Shown in pieces: positions 7,060 through 16,070 of a stretch of DNA of 17,750 nt (its first letter is position 1; each line of letters opens with the position of its first letter). The DNA comes from Pseudomonadota bacterium (GTDB lineage Bacteria > Pseudomonadota > Alphaproteobacteria > Rhizobiales > Hyphomicrobiaceae). Location: positions 1 through 17,750 of the forward strand of contig JAEYPL010000051.1 in NCBI GenBank assembly GCA_023410905.1, written 5' to 3'. The translations under genes were made by a program, and so were the position numbers. The notes beneath the pieces were generated by a model. That model did no database searches, was not told the DNA's origin, and was given only the letters and a program-made list of their open reading frames with translations.

Positions 7060-8292
7060 TTATTCGGTGCGCAGCGCGTCGATCGGGTTGAGGTGTGCGG
7101 CCCGACGTGCCGGGAAGAACCCGAACACGACACCCGTCAACGCTGCGGCGCCGAGCGCCATCATGATGGCATTGGGAGCAATCACGATCGGCCACTGAGC
7201 GGACAGCGCCACGCCTGCCGCCGTCGCCACACCGATGCTTACGCCTATCAACCCGCCGAGCAGACAGAGCGCCACAGCCTCGACGAGGAACTGCATCAGA
7301 ATATCGCGCCGTCGCCCGCCGACGGCCATGCGAAGTCCGATCTCGCGCGTGCGCTCCGTGACCGACACCAGCATGATGTTCATGATGCCGATGCCGCCGA
7401 CAATGAGCGAGATGGCGCTGGTTGCGGCGAGCAGCCAGCCCATGGTCGTCAGCGCCGACGTGCGTGCGCGCATGAACTCCGACAGATTGCGGACGTTGAA
7501 ATCATCCTCGGCGCCGGCCTTGATCTTGCGGCGCTGGCGAAGCAGCGTCTCGATTTGCTCCTGCGCTTCGGAGAGATCCGTGCCGGCGTCGAACTTCACG
7601 TGAATGTTGCCGACATTGTCGTTCACGAGACGGCTGCGCCCGACAATGCGCCCGCGCGCCGCCGACATCGGCAGCATGATCACGTCGTCCTGGTCGCGAC
7701 CGAACGAGTTCTGCCCCTTGCTGTCGAGTACGCCGACGACCTGGAAGGGTACGTTGAGCACGCGAATGGTGGCGCCGACGGGATCGCCGCCGTTGAACAG
7801 CTTGTCGGCGACCGTCTTGCCGACGATCGCGACGCGCGCCGCGGTCTTCACTTCGTTGGGCATGAACTCGCGGCCCTCGACGACCTGCCAGTCGCGCACT
7901 TCATTGAACTGGTCATGGATGCCCATGAGCGACGTGGTCCAGTTCGCATTCCCGTAGATCACGGGGCCAGAGCCCTGCAGAAGCCCTGAGATAGCGACGA
8001 CGCCGGGAATGCTCTCGCGAAGCGCCTGCATGTCGCGCTCGGAGAGCGGAAGACGCGTGCCTGCGCCGCCTGCACGTCCGCCGACGCGTGTCGAGCCCGG
8101 GAACACGACGAGCATGTTCGAGCCGAGCGAGGCGATCTGGCGGTCGACCTCGCTGCGTGCACCCGTGCCAACGGCGACCATGACGATGACGGAGGCAACG
8201 CCGATGATGATGCCGAGCGTCGTGAGGATGGAGCGCAGCGTGTTGGCGCGCAGCGCCGTCAGCGCAATGCCGAGGCTGTCGAAGACGTTCAT
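7060..8292 (-). CDS. MacB-type ABC transporter permease (FtsX-like), without fused ATPase
   Basis: 410 residues from ATG at 8292 to TAA at 7060. Layout fits the MacB/FtsX transmembrane subunit: a first membrane helix (about 20-42, after the conserved RANTLRSILTTLGIIIGV), a periplasmic MacB_PCD-like domain (about 45-280), then three helices (about 284-308, 333-360, 375-395). MNIMLVSVTERTREIGLRMAVG (304-325) is the coupling segment typical of the family, and the end PIDALRTE is also typical. E. coli MacB is a single chain of ATPase plus permease; here the ATPase is the preceding gene and the two overlap by 4 bp (ATGA), implying translational coupling. MacB-type pumps work by mechanotransmission and push periplasmic substrates out through a TolC-like channel. 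The substrate is unknown. Confidence 0.92.
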   Translation of the reverse strand: MNVFDSLGIALTALRANTLRSILTTLGIIIGVASVIVMVAVGTGARSEVDRQIASLGSNMLVVFPGSTRVGGRAGGAGTRLPLSERDMQALRESIPGVVAISGLLQGSGPVIYGNANWTTSLMGIHDQFNEVRDWQVVEGREFMPNEVKTAARVAIVGKTVADKLFNGGDPVGATIRVLNVPFQVVGVLDSKGQNSFGRDQDDVIMLPMSAARGRIVGRSRLVNDNVGNIHVKFDAGTDLSEAQEQIETLLRQRRKIKAGAEDDFNVRNLSEFMRARTSALTTMGWLLAATSAISLIVGGIGIMNIMLVSVTERTREIGLRMAVGGRRRDILMQFLVEAVALCLLGGLIGVSIGVATAAGVALSAQWPIVIAPNAIMMALGAAALTGVVFGFFPARRAAHLNPIDALRTE

Positions 8293-9074
8293 TCCGCAGC
8301 CCTCCCCATGTAGCCGGCCTGGGCGACGTCCTCGACGATGTGCCCGTCGCGGAACAGTATGCGGCGCTTGGCGTACTCCGCGACATCAGGCTCGTGCGTC
8401 ACGACGACGACGGTGATGCCTTCCGTATTGAGCGTGCAGAAGAGCGCCATGATCTCTTCGGATGTCTTGCTGTCGAGTGCGCCGGTCGGCTCGTCGGCGA
8501 GCAGGAGCTTCGGATTGTTGACGAGCGCGCGTGCGATGGCGACGCGCTGCTGCTGCCCACCCGAGAGCTGGCTCGGAACGTGGTCCATGCGATCCTTGAG
8601 GCCGACCTGTTCGAGGCGATGGCACGCCATGGCCTCGGCGTCGGCGGGGCGCGGATGGGCGTAGAGCAGCGGCAGCATGACCTGGCGCAGTGCCGTCGTC
8701 CGCGGGAGCAGGTTGAACTGCTGGAAGACGAAGCCGATAGTGCGGTTGCGCAGATTGGCGAGCGCATCGGAGTCGAGAGTGGCGACGTCGCGCCCGTCGA
8801 GCACCATGGCGCCCGTCGTCGGCACATCGAGAGCGCCGATGAGGTTCATCATGGTCGACTTGCCCGAGCCGGACGGTCCCATGATCGCGACGAACTCACC
8901 GAGATTGATGCTGAGCGAAACGCCGTCGAGCGCGCGCACGGTCTGCTCGCCGACGGTGTAAATTTTTGCAACGCCGCGCGCCTCGATCAGCGGTTTGCCA
9001 TCGGCGCGCGCCGCGCTCGTCACTTTGTCGGTTTGGGTCGTTCCGTCCATGACATCATGCCCAGGGCGTGACAT
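8289..9074 (-). CDS. ABC transporter ATP-binding protein, MacB/LolD-type
   Basis: 261 residues counted from the ATG at 9074, 8 bp after the adaptor stop. ATG 9050 (Met9) is an equally plausible start, since neither has a strong ribosome site and the conserved fold begins near residue 28 (PLIEARGVAKIY). Walker A GPSGSGKST is at 66-74, the Q-loop FQQFNLLPR at 117-125, signature LSGGQQQR at 170-177, Walker B LLLADEP at 190-196, and the switch histidine H227 in VTHEPD. All catalytic elements are intact. It should power the MacB-like permease encoded next, with which it shares an ATGA overlap. The sequence pattern is that of the LolD/MacB/FtsE class, and the adaptor and permease context favours MacB over LolD. 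Confidence 0.93.
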   Translation of the reverse strand: MSRPGHDVMDGTTQTDKVTSAARADGKPLIEARGVAKIYTVGEQTVRALDGVSLSINLGEFVAIMGPSGSGKSTMMNLIGALDVPTTGAMVLDGRDVATLDSDALANLRNRTIGFVFQQFNLLPRTTALRQVMLPLLYAHPRPADAEAMACHRLEQVGLKDRMDHVPSQLSGGQQQRVAIARALVNNPKLLLADEPTGALDSKTSEEIMALFCTLNTEGITVVVVTHEPDVAEYAKRRILFRDGHIVEDVAQAGYMGRAAE

Positions 9075-9082
9075 GCCGCCGG

Positions 9083-10639
9083 CTAGCGTTTCACGGTCTG
9101 GCGCTGGCGGGTGATGACGCGGTCACCTTGCTTGAGGCCGCCGATCAGCTCGGCGAACTGTTCGTCGCCAATGCCGAGCCTGATCTGGCGCTGTTCAGGC
9201 TTGCGATCGGCGCCCAGCACCCACACGGATGCCATGCGTCCCGACTGACGCGCCGCGCGCCAGCGCTCCAGGAGCGGCTTCTGCTCGTCGGTCAAAGTCG
9301 GCTCGAGCACAGCTTCAATGCGCTCCATGAAGCGATTGCGCATGGCGTTGCCATCGCCGCGGCCTTTGCCGCCGGGAGGTCCTTCGGCAGATCTCCGCTC
9401 GCCAGGGCCAGCACCATCGCCACCGCGGCCTGCGCCTTCTCCCTGGGCCTCGCGGGACTTTTGGCGCTCGGCGCGGGCGGCCGCAGCCTTGCGCATGACC
9501 TCCTGCACAGCATCGACCTGCGCGTCGGAGAGCTTGAGGGCGCCCTTCATCTGCTCGACGAGGCGATCGCTGCGCTCGGCAGCCTGCGCGGCACCGGCTT
9601 GTGGTGCGGCTGCTGCGGTATCACGTGGGCGGAAGCGCAAGGCGTCATTGGAAACGCGGAGCACGTCGCGGCGGCGCGCGGTCTCGATCTGGACGTTGGC
9701 GGTCATGCCGGGGAACAGGCGGCGATCCTCGTTTCGCGCCTCGATGATCACCGTATAGGTGACGACGTTCTGCAGTTCCGTCGCGGCGAGCCGAACTTGC
9801 GACACAGACCCGTGGAAGCGATCCTCGGGATAGGCGTCGACAGTGAACTCGACCGAGTTTCCTTCGCGAATGGAGCCGACATCGGCCTCGTTGACCTGGG
9901 CCTCGATCTGGATGCGGCGCAGATCCTGCGCGATCTTGAAGAGCTCGGGCGCCTGCAAACTCGCAGCGACGGTCTGGCCGACATCGATGGTGCGCGAGAT
10001 CACGGTGACGTCGATGGGCGACTGGATGAGCGTGCGATCGAGATCGATCTCGGCGACCTTCAGCGCGGCTTCGCGCTGCGCGATCGTCGCCTTCGCGTTC
10101 GCAATCTGAGCATCGATCACGGCAATATCGGCCGTCGCCACATCCACGTCGCGGATGGCGGTGTCGAGCGTCGCAGTCGAGGCGACGCCCTTGGTCGCGA
10201 GTGTCTCCTGGCGTTCAAGCAGACGCTTGGCGTTGCGCAGCACGGCCTCGGCCTTGGTGCGTGCAGCTTCCTGATTGGTAAGGCCGGCTTGAGCAGCCAC
10301 AAGATCGGCGCGGGCCTGGGCGACGCGTGCGGCGAACGTCTTGTCGTCGAGCTGTGCGAGCAGGTCGCCTTCCTTGACCTCGCTGTTGAAGTCGGCGCTG
10401 AGCTTGTCGATCCTGCCCGAAAGCTGCGAGCCAATGCTGACGGTGACGACGGCACGCACCGGGCCCGATGTCGTTACGAGCCGGCGAATCTCTCCGCGGT
10501 TGATCTCGGTCGTGTCATAGGCCAGGGCGGGATCACCGGAGTTGCCGAAGCCGCCGAGGTTCATCATCCAGGCCGCGCCGACGCCCACGGCTGCTAGAGG
10601 CAGCGCAAATGTGAAGAGATATTTGAAACGGCCCGCCAT
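9083..10639 (-). CDS. MacA-like periplasmic adaptor (HlyD/RND-type) with a Spy/CpxP-like insert
   Basis: 518 residues from ATG 10639, preferred over the GTG at 10684 because AGG lies 8 bases upstream and the protein then starts just before its membrane anchor (about 8-27). Order of domains: lipoyl half near 58-98, a long alpha-hairpin coiled coil (about 100-200), second lipoyl half with LIQSPIDVTVI (204-214), beta-barrel (about 240-320), and the membrane-proximal domain resuming at SVWVLGADRKPE (471-482) to the end. It should link a MacB-type pump to an outer-membrane channel. Odd point: residues of about 340-468 interrupt the membrane-proximal part. The insert has helix-LSDAQ (370-374), a Gly/Arg-rich linker (about 398-430) and helix-LTDEQ (449-453), resembling the paired LTxxQ motifs of Spy/CpxP chaperones. 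E. coli MacA, about 370 residues, lacks it. First gene of the minus-strand export operon. Confidence 0.9.
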   Translation of the reverse strand: MAGRFKYLFTFALPLAAVGVGAAWMMNLGGFGNSGDPALAYDTTEINRGEIRRLVTTSGPVRAVVTVSIGSQLSGRIDKLSADFNSEVKEGDLLAQLDDKTFAARVAQARADLVAAQAGLTNQEAARTKAEAVLRNAKRLLERQETLATKGVASTATLDTAIRDVDVATADIAVIDAQIANAKATIAQREAALKVAEIDLDRTLIQSPIDVTVISRTIDVGQTVAASLQAPELFKIAQDLRRIQIEAQVNEADVGSIREGNSVEFTVDAYPEDRFHGSVSQVRLAATELQNVVTYTVIIEARNEDRRLFPGMTANVQIETARRRDVLRVSNDALRFRPRDTAAAAPQAGAAQAAERSDRLVEQMKGALKLSDAQVDAVQEVMRKAAAARAERQKSREAQGEGAGRGGDGAGPGERRSAEGPPGGKGRGDGNAMRNRFMERIEAVLEPTLTDEQKPLLERWRAARQSGRMASVWVLGADRKPEQRQIRLGIGDEQFAELIGGLKQGDRVITRQRQTVKR

Positions 10640-10843
10640 GTGTCCGACCTGCTCGCGCCCTGCACACCAAGCGACCGGCCCCACGGGGACCGGCCTCTGC
10701 TGCTTGAACGCCGGCGTGGAACCTGTTCCGTCGCCCTGCCCCGGCGTGTCGCTGCATCATTGTGGCGGAAAGGCCCGTTCGGGAGAAGACACCCCGCCAT
10801 TACAAATTGTCCAGCAAGTTTACCGGCGCCGCCTCCGGGCGAT

Positions 10844-10858
10844 GAACTCGTCATGAAC
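10844..10858 (-). promoter_or_regulatory. Possible LexA (SOS) box, GTTC-N7-GTTC
   Basis: The + strand reads GAAC TCGTCAT GAAC, which on the minus strand is GTTC-N7-GTTC, the published consensus of the alphaproteobacterial LexA box. It lies 205 bp upstream of the adaptor start and is oriented with that gene. On the minus strand TTGAAC (10869-10864) precedes it and could be a -35 box, with a poor -10 candidate TTCATC (10846-10841) after 17 bp, so the box would cover a promoter. Only eight bases are specified, so a chance match is possible. Confidence 0.35.
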
Positions 10859-10868
10859 GCAGCGTTCA
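10854..10868. promoter_or_regulatory. Perfect 7-1-7 inverted repeat, possible repressor operator
   Basis: TGAACGC-A-GCGTTCA is a perfect inverted repeat about one and a half helical turns long. It shares its left arm with the second half of the GAAC-N7-GAAC element. Size and symmetry fit operators of TetR-type repressors, which often control export pumps, but no regulator gene is in the window. Confidence 0.35.
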
Positions 10869-10940
10869 ATGGCAGTTCACGGCCTCGGGACCAACATTGG
10901 CGAACCCTGGACGTAGATTTTCCCCGGCGTGAAGAAATTT

Positions 10941-10970
10941 GAGGCGCGGAGCCCAGGGTCTCCGCGCCTC
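10941..10970. terminator. Strong hairpin terminator after the nusA-truB operon
   Basis: GAGGCGCGGAG (10941-10951) and CTCCGCGCCTC (10960-10970) form a perfect 11-bp stem with an 8-base loop. The + strand flank is TTGATTTTG; the minus-strand flank is AAATTTCTTC. It lies about 190 bp past the truB stop on the minus strand and before the adaptor control region, so it probably ends the nusA operon transcript. Confidence 0.6.
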
Positions 10971-10986
10971 TTGATTTTGTCAGGGA

Positions 10987-11000
10987 CGGCGCTAGCGCCG
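10987..11000. repeat. 14-bp perfect palindrome
   Basis: CGGCGCTAGCGCCG is self-complementary. It lies 16 bp from the terminator hairpin and could add to 3'-end structure of the truB transcript or be a short repetitive element; one copy is seen in the window. Confidence 0.4.
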
Positions 11001-11040
11001 GCGCGCCTCGCGCGCTCATGACGCTTGGACATGCTGCAGG

Positions 11041-11158
11041 TTGAGCGGCGCGAACGAGAGCGTAAGCGAAGCTTCCCTTCCTGAGCACGCAACTGCGTGC
11101 CGGCCCAAGGGCCGCCCCCGCGGAGCCGGTGAGCGAAGCGAACTCGGCGTGAGCGGAA
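11041..11158. repeat. Structured, REP-like sequence downstream of truB
   Basis: Related words recur: GAGCGTAAGCGAAGC (11058-11072), GAGCGAAGCGAACTC (11131-11145) and GTGAGCGGA (11150-11158). Between them lie two small inverted repeats, GCACG-CAACTG-CGTGC (11085-11100) and GGCCC-AA-GGGCC (11102-11113). The mix of GAGCG/AAGCG words and short stems resembles extragenic palindromic repeats. Copy number elsewhere is unknown. Confidence 0.35.
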
Positions 11159-12082
11159 TCAAGCCTGATTGAACACGCGGAGCGGGCGCAGCTCGCCGCG
11201 CTCGATCTCGCAAAGCGCAATCAGCGTGCCCTTGGAGAGGGCGAAGGCTTCACCGTTCATGACTGGCGCATCGCGTCCGCGCAGCAGCACCGGCTGTCCG
11301 CGCGCGAGGCGGGCCGCATCCGACTGAGAGACATTGACCTCGAGAAGCTCGGCAAGCGCGCTCTCGACTGGGCGCAGCAGCGACTTGATCTCGACGCCGC
11401 CGTCCTCGCGATTGGCCGCTTCCTCGAGCTCGTCGATGGTGACGGCCTGCGCTTCCTCGAAGGGACCGACACGCGTGCGCCGGAGCGCGATGACATGCCC
11501 GAGGCAGCCGAGTGTGCGGCCGATGTCGCGGGCAATGGCGCGCACATAAGTGCCGCGGCCGCACTCGGCCTCGAACACCGAGGTATCGTGGTCCGGCATC
11601 TCGACCAGCTCGAGACGATCGATCTGCACGGGGCGGGCCTCGAGTTTCACCGCTTCGCCCTGGCGCGCGAGGTCATAGGCGCGCTGGCCGTCGATCTTGA
11701 TGGCGGAGAAGGCCGGCGGTGTCTGGAGGATCTCACCGTGAAAATTGGGAAGCAGAGCCTCGATCGCGGCGCGCGTCGGGCGCATGTCGCTGCGACCGAC
11801 GACCTGCCCTTCGGCGTCGTCGGTGTCGGTTTCCACGCCCCAGCGAACTGTGAAGCGGTAGGCCTTCTGTCCGTCGACGGCATAGGGAACGGTCTTCGTC
11901 GCCTCGCCGAGTGCGATCGGCAGGATGCCGGTCGCGAGCGGATCGAGTGTGCCGGCGTGCCCGGCCTTTTGTGCCTGAAACAGCCAGCGCACTTTGCCGA
12001 CGGCCTGCGTCGACGTCATGCCGATCGACTTGTCCAGCACGACCCAGCCGTTGATCGGATTGCCCTTCTTGCGGCGCCCCAC
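11159..12082 (-). CDS. truB: tRNA pseudouridine(55) synthase TruB
   Basis: 307 residues from a GTG start at 12082, one base after the rbfA stop, to TGA at 11159. The catalytic motif GHAGTLDPLATG is at 41-52 with nucleophile D47. GWVVLDKSIGMTS (12-24) and PPAFSAIKIDGQRAYDLAR (about 122-140) are further TruB signatures, and CGRGTYVRAIARDIG lies near 174-188. The C-terminal part past about residue 245 fits the small PUA-like domain. The enzyme makes pseudouridine 55 in the T-loop of tRNAs. Last gene of the nusA operon here. The near-zero spacing to rbfA suggests translational coupling. In most relatives rpsO follows; here it does not. Confidence 0.97.
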   Translation of the reverse strand: MGRRKKGNPINGWVVLDKSIGMTSTQAVGKVRWLFQAQKAGHAGTLDPLATGILPIALGEATKTVPYAVDGQKAYRFTVRWGVETDTDDAEGQVVGRSDMRPTRAAIEALLPNFHGEILQTPPAFSAIKIDGQRAYDLARQGEAVKLEARPVQIDRLELVEMPDHDTSVFEAECGRGTYVRAIARDIGRTLGCLGHVIALRRTRVGPFEEAQAVTIDELEEAANREDGGVEIKSLLRPVESALAELLEVNVSQSDAARLARGQPVLLRGRDAPVMNGEAFALSKGTLIALCEIERGELRPLRVFNQA

Positions 12083-12083
12083 G

Positions 12084-12527
12084 TTACTTGCCCCCTTCAG
12101 TGTCGTCTTTTGCCTGCACGTCGCGTTTTACGCGGTCGCTGTCCAGCAGCCGGTCGATGCGCGTCGCCTCTTCGAAACTCTCGTCCTCGCGAAAGCGGAT
12201 GTCGGGCGCGAACTTGAGGTTCAGAGCGCGGGCGACCTCGCCGCGGATGTATTTCTGATTGCGCCTGAGTGCCGCGAGCACCGGCGCGACATCATTCCCG
12301 CCGAGCGCCATCACGTACACCGTCGCGAGCTTGAGGTCGGGTGACATGCGCACTTCAGGGATGGTCACGACCGCGCCGGCAAGCGTGTCATCATGGATGT
12401 CGCCGCGCGCAAGAAGCTCGGCCAGGCGATGGCGCACGAGTTCGCCGACGCGCAGCATACGCTGGGATGGAGCACTGGCACCGCCGAGGGCAGCGCCGCG
12501 CCCGGCACTTGGTTTCTGTCGAGGCAT
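12084..12527 (-). CDS. rbfA: Ribosome-binding factor A
   Basis: 147 residues from ATG 12527 to TAA 12084. The frame continues to 12578, but Met18 of that frame (MPRQKPSAG) begins the usual basic leader and has a GTGAGA-like ribosome site. RbfA signatures: VGELVRHRLAELLARG in the first helix, VTIPEVRMSPDLKLATVYV with the SPDL element, and the end APDIRFREDESFEEATRIDRLL typical of the family. RbfA is a KH-fold 30S maturation factor that acts on the 16S rRNA 5' helix. It lies 118 bp after infB, the widest gap in the operon, and abuts truB by one base. Confidence 0.96.
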   Translation of the reverse strand: MPRQKPSAGRGAALGGASAPSQRMLRVGELVRHRLAELLARGDIHDDTLAGAVVTIPEVRMSPDLKLATVYVMALGGNDVAPVLAALRRNQKYIRGEVARALNLKFAPDIRFREDESFEEATRIDRLLDSDRVKRDVQAKDDTEGGK

Positions 12528-12599
12528 TGTCTCACTTGGCAGCGGGTTCGGACCGCCGCCAGCTCCTTGAAATTCCAAATCGGCAATACCGGAAGCAGA

Positions 12600-12628
12600 A
12601 GGCGGATGAGCACGCTGCTCATCCGCCT
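12600..12628 (-). terminator. Perfect 13-bp hairpin between infB and rbfA (attenuator or processing site)
   Basis: AGGCGGATGAGCA (12600-12612) and TGCTCATCCGCCT (12616-12628) pair perfectly around a 3-base loop, 17 bp after the infB stop. On the minus strand the stem is followed by TCTGCTTCC, not a real T run, so it is a partial terminator at best. It may instead protect the infB 3' end or be an RNase cut site separating nusA-infB from rbfA-truB. Confidence 0.5.
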
Positions 12629-12645
12629 GTCATGCATTCCGATCG

Positions 12646-15263
<2,618 letters not shown>

Positions 15264-15267
<4 letters not shown>

Positions 15268-16070
15268 GCCTGTTCCGATCTCGCCCTTGAACCCGGCTCG
15301 CGCGGCGCGTGAACGGAAGCCGGCGCCCGATAGCGCCTCAACCGCTCAGCCTCGCGAGAAAACCTGGTGGCTGCACCGCCACGTGCTAGTGCAGCGTGTA
15401 CCACATTCGAACGCCCCATGGCCAAGCTCAATTCGGCCGATGTCAGGCAATCCAGAACGTGTTGCCTCAAATGCTCCCTAAGCTCATTACTTGGCCCGCT
15501 GTCGGGGCCATTTTGTTCCGTTTCCGGTCTGGAGCTCGCTACGACGGCCGCGAATTTGCGGTCCAGCTTGGCGACCCCGTCCTCGGCCGCATCGCTGGCA
15601 TGCAGCAGGTAGCGGCACTCCCCGCGCCCGACAGCGATGTCGACCTTGGTGAATCCGGTTGTCACGAGCCCGGCCTTGTTGGCTAGGCTCAATGCCTCGA
15701 TCGCCCGCTTGACGAGCAGGCTTTCGATGCGGTCGGGAAGGTCATCCGGTACGGATACGGGACGTTTCAGGCTTCGCTGGAAGGCGCCTTTCCGGCCAGC
15801 CTCCGCGACGACGGCACGGCTGCAAGTCAGCCAGGTGCCGCGACCCGGTAGTCGGCGTCCCACGTCCGGAACAATCGTGCCGTCCGGCCCTGCGACGAAG
15901 CGAAGGCCGTCCTCCGGAGTCAGCGGTGCCCGGGTGAGCGCGCAGGTCCGCTCGACCGCTGCCTTGTCGGCAGGGCCTGCGTCCGTGTCGTGCTCTGGTG
16001 CCATTTCGGCGCCCATACCCGGTCTGTTTGCTCCGCGCGCATTGCCCGGATCACGCTTTGGCGGGGGCAT
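15264..16070 (-). CDS. YlxR (DUF448) and L7Ae-like fusion, RNA-binding protein
   Basis: 268 residues if ATG 16070 is used; this overlaps the nusA end by 20 bp and has a GGGG-type ribosome site just upstream. Met19 (16016) and Met23 (16004) are alternatives, and the conserved part starts only near residue 40. The YlxR domain (about 40-110) shows RTCALTR, LRFVAGPDGTIVPD and GRRLPGRGTWL. The second half (about 118-235) has the L7Ae/L30e look: IEALSLANKAGLVTTGFTKV and TSAELSLAMGRSNVVHAAL. Both folds bind RNA. YlxR proteins sit between nusA and infB in many bacteria; a B. subtilis relative (RnpM) binds RNase P RNA, but whether that holds here is unknown. Stop overlaps infB by 4 bp. Confidence 0.88.

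Larger units (their letters stand above)
10640..11158. other. 519-bp intergenic region without a convincing gene
   Basis: This gap between the truB stop and the adaptor start holds short frames on both strands, but none has conserved-looking sequence or a ribosome site. It contains a terminator hairpin (10941-10970), a 14-bp palindrome CGGCGCTAGCGCCG (10987-11000), a structured repeat-like stretch (11041-11158), and a possible operator/LexA-box region (10844-10868). The genes that normally follow truB (rpsO, pnp) are absent. Confidence 0.7.

Noticed and set aside
8289..9074. Naming the ATPase lolD
   Set aside because: The ATPase alone looks LolD-like, but it is flanked by a MacA-type adaptor and a four-helix MacB-type permease, not by LolC/LolE.
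10594..11220. 208-codon minus-strand frame spanning the 519-bp gap
   Set aside because: It runs through the truB end, the terminator hairpin and the adaptor start, is low-complexity Arg/Ser/Ala-rich, and has no recognisable domain. A shorter ATG start within it (near 10800) also lacks a ribosome site.
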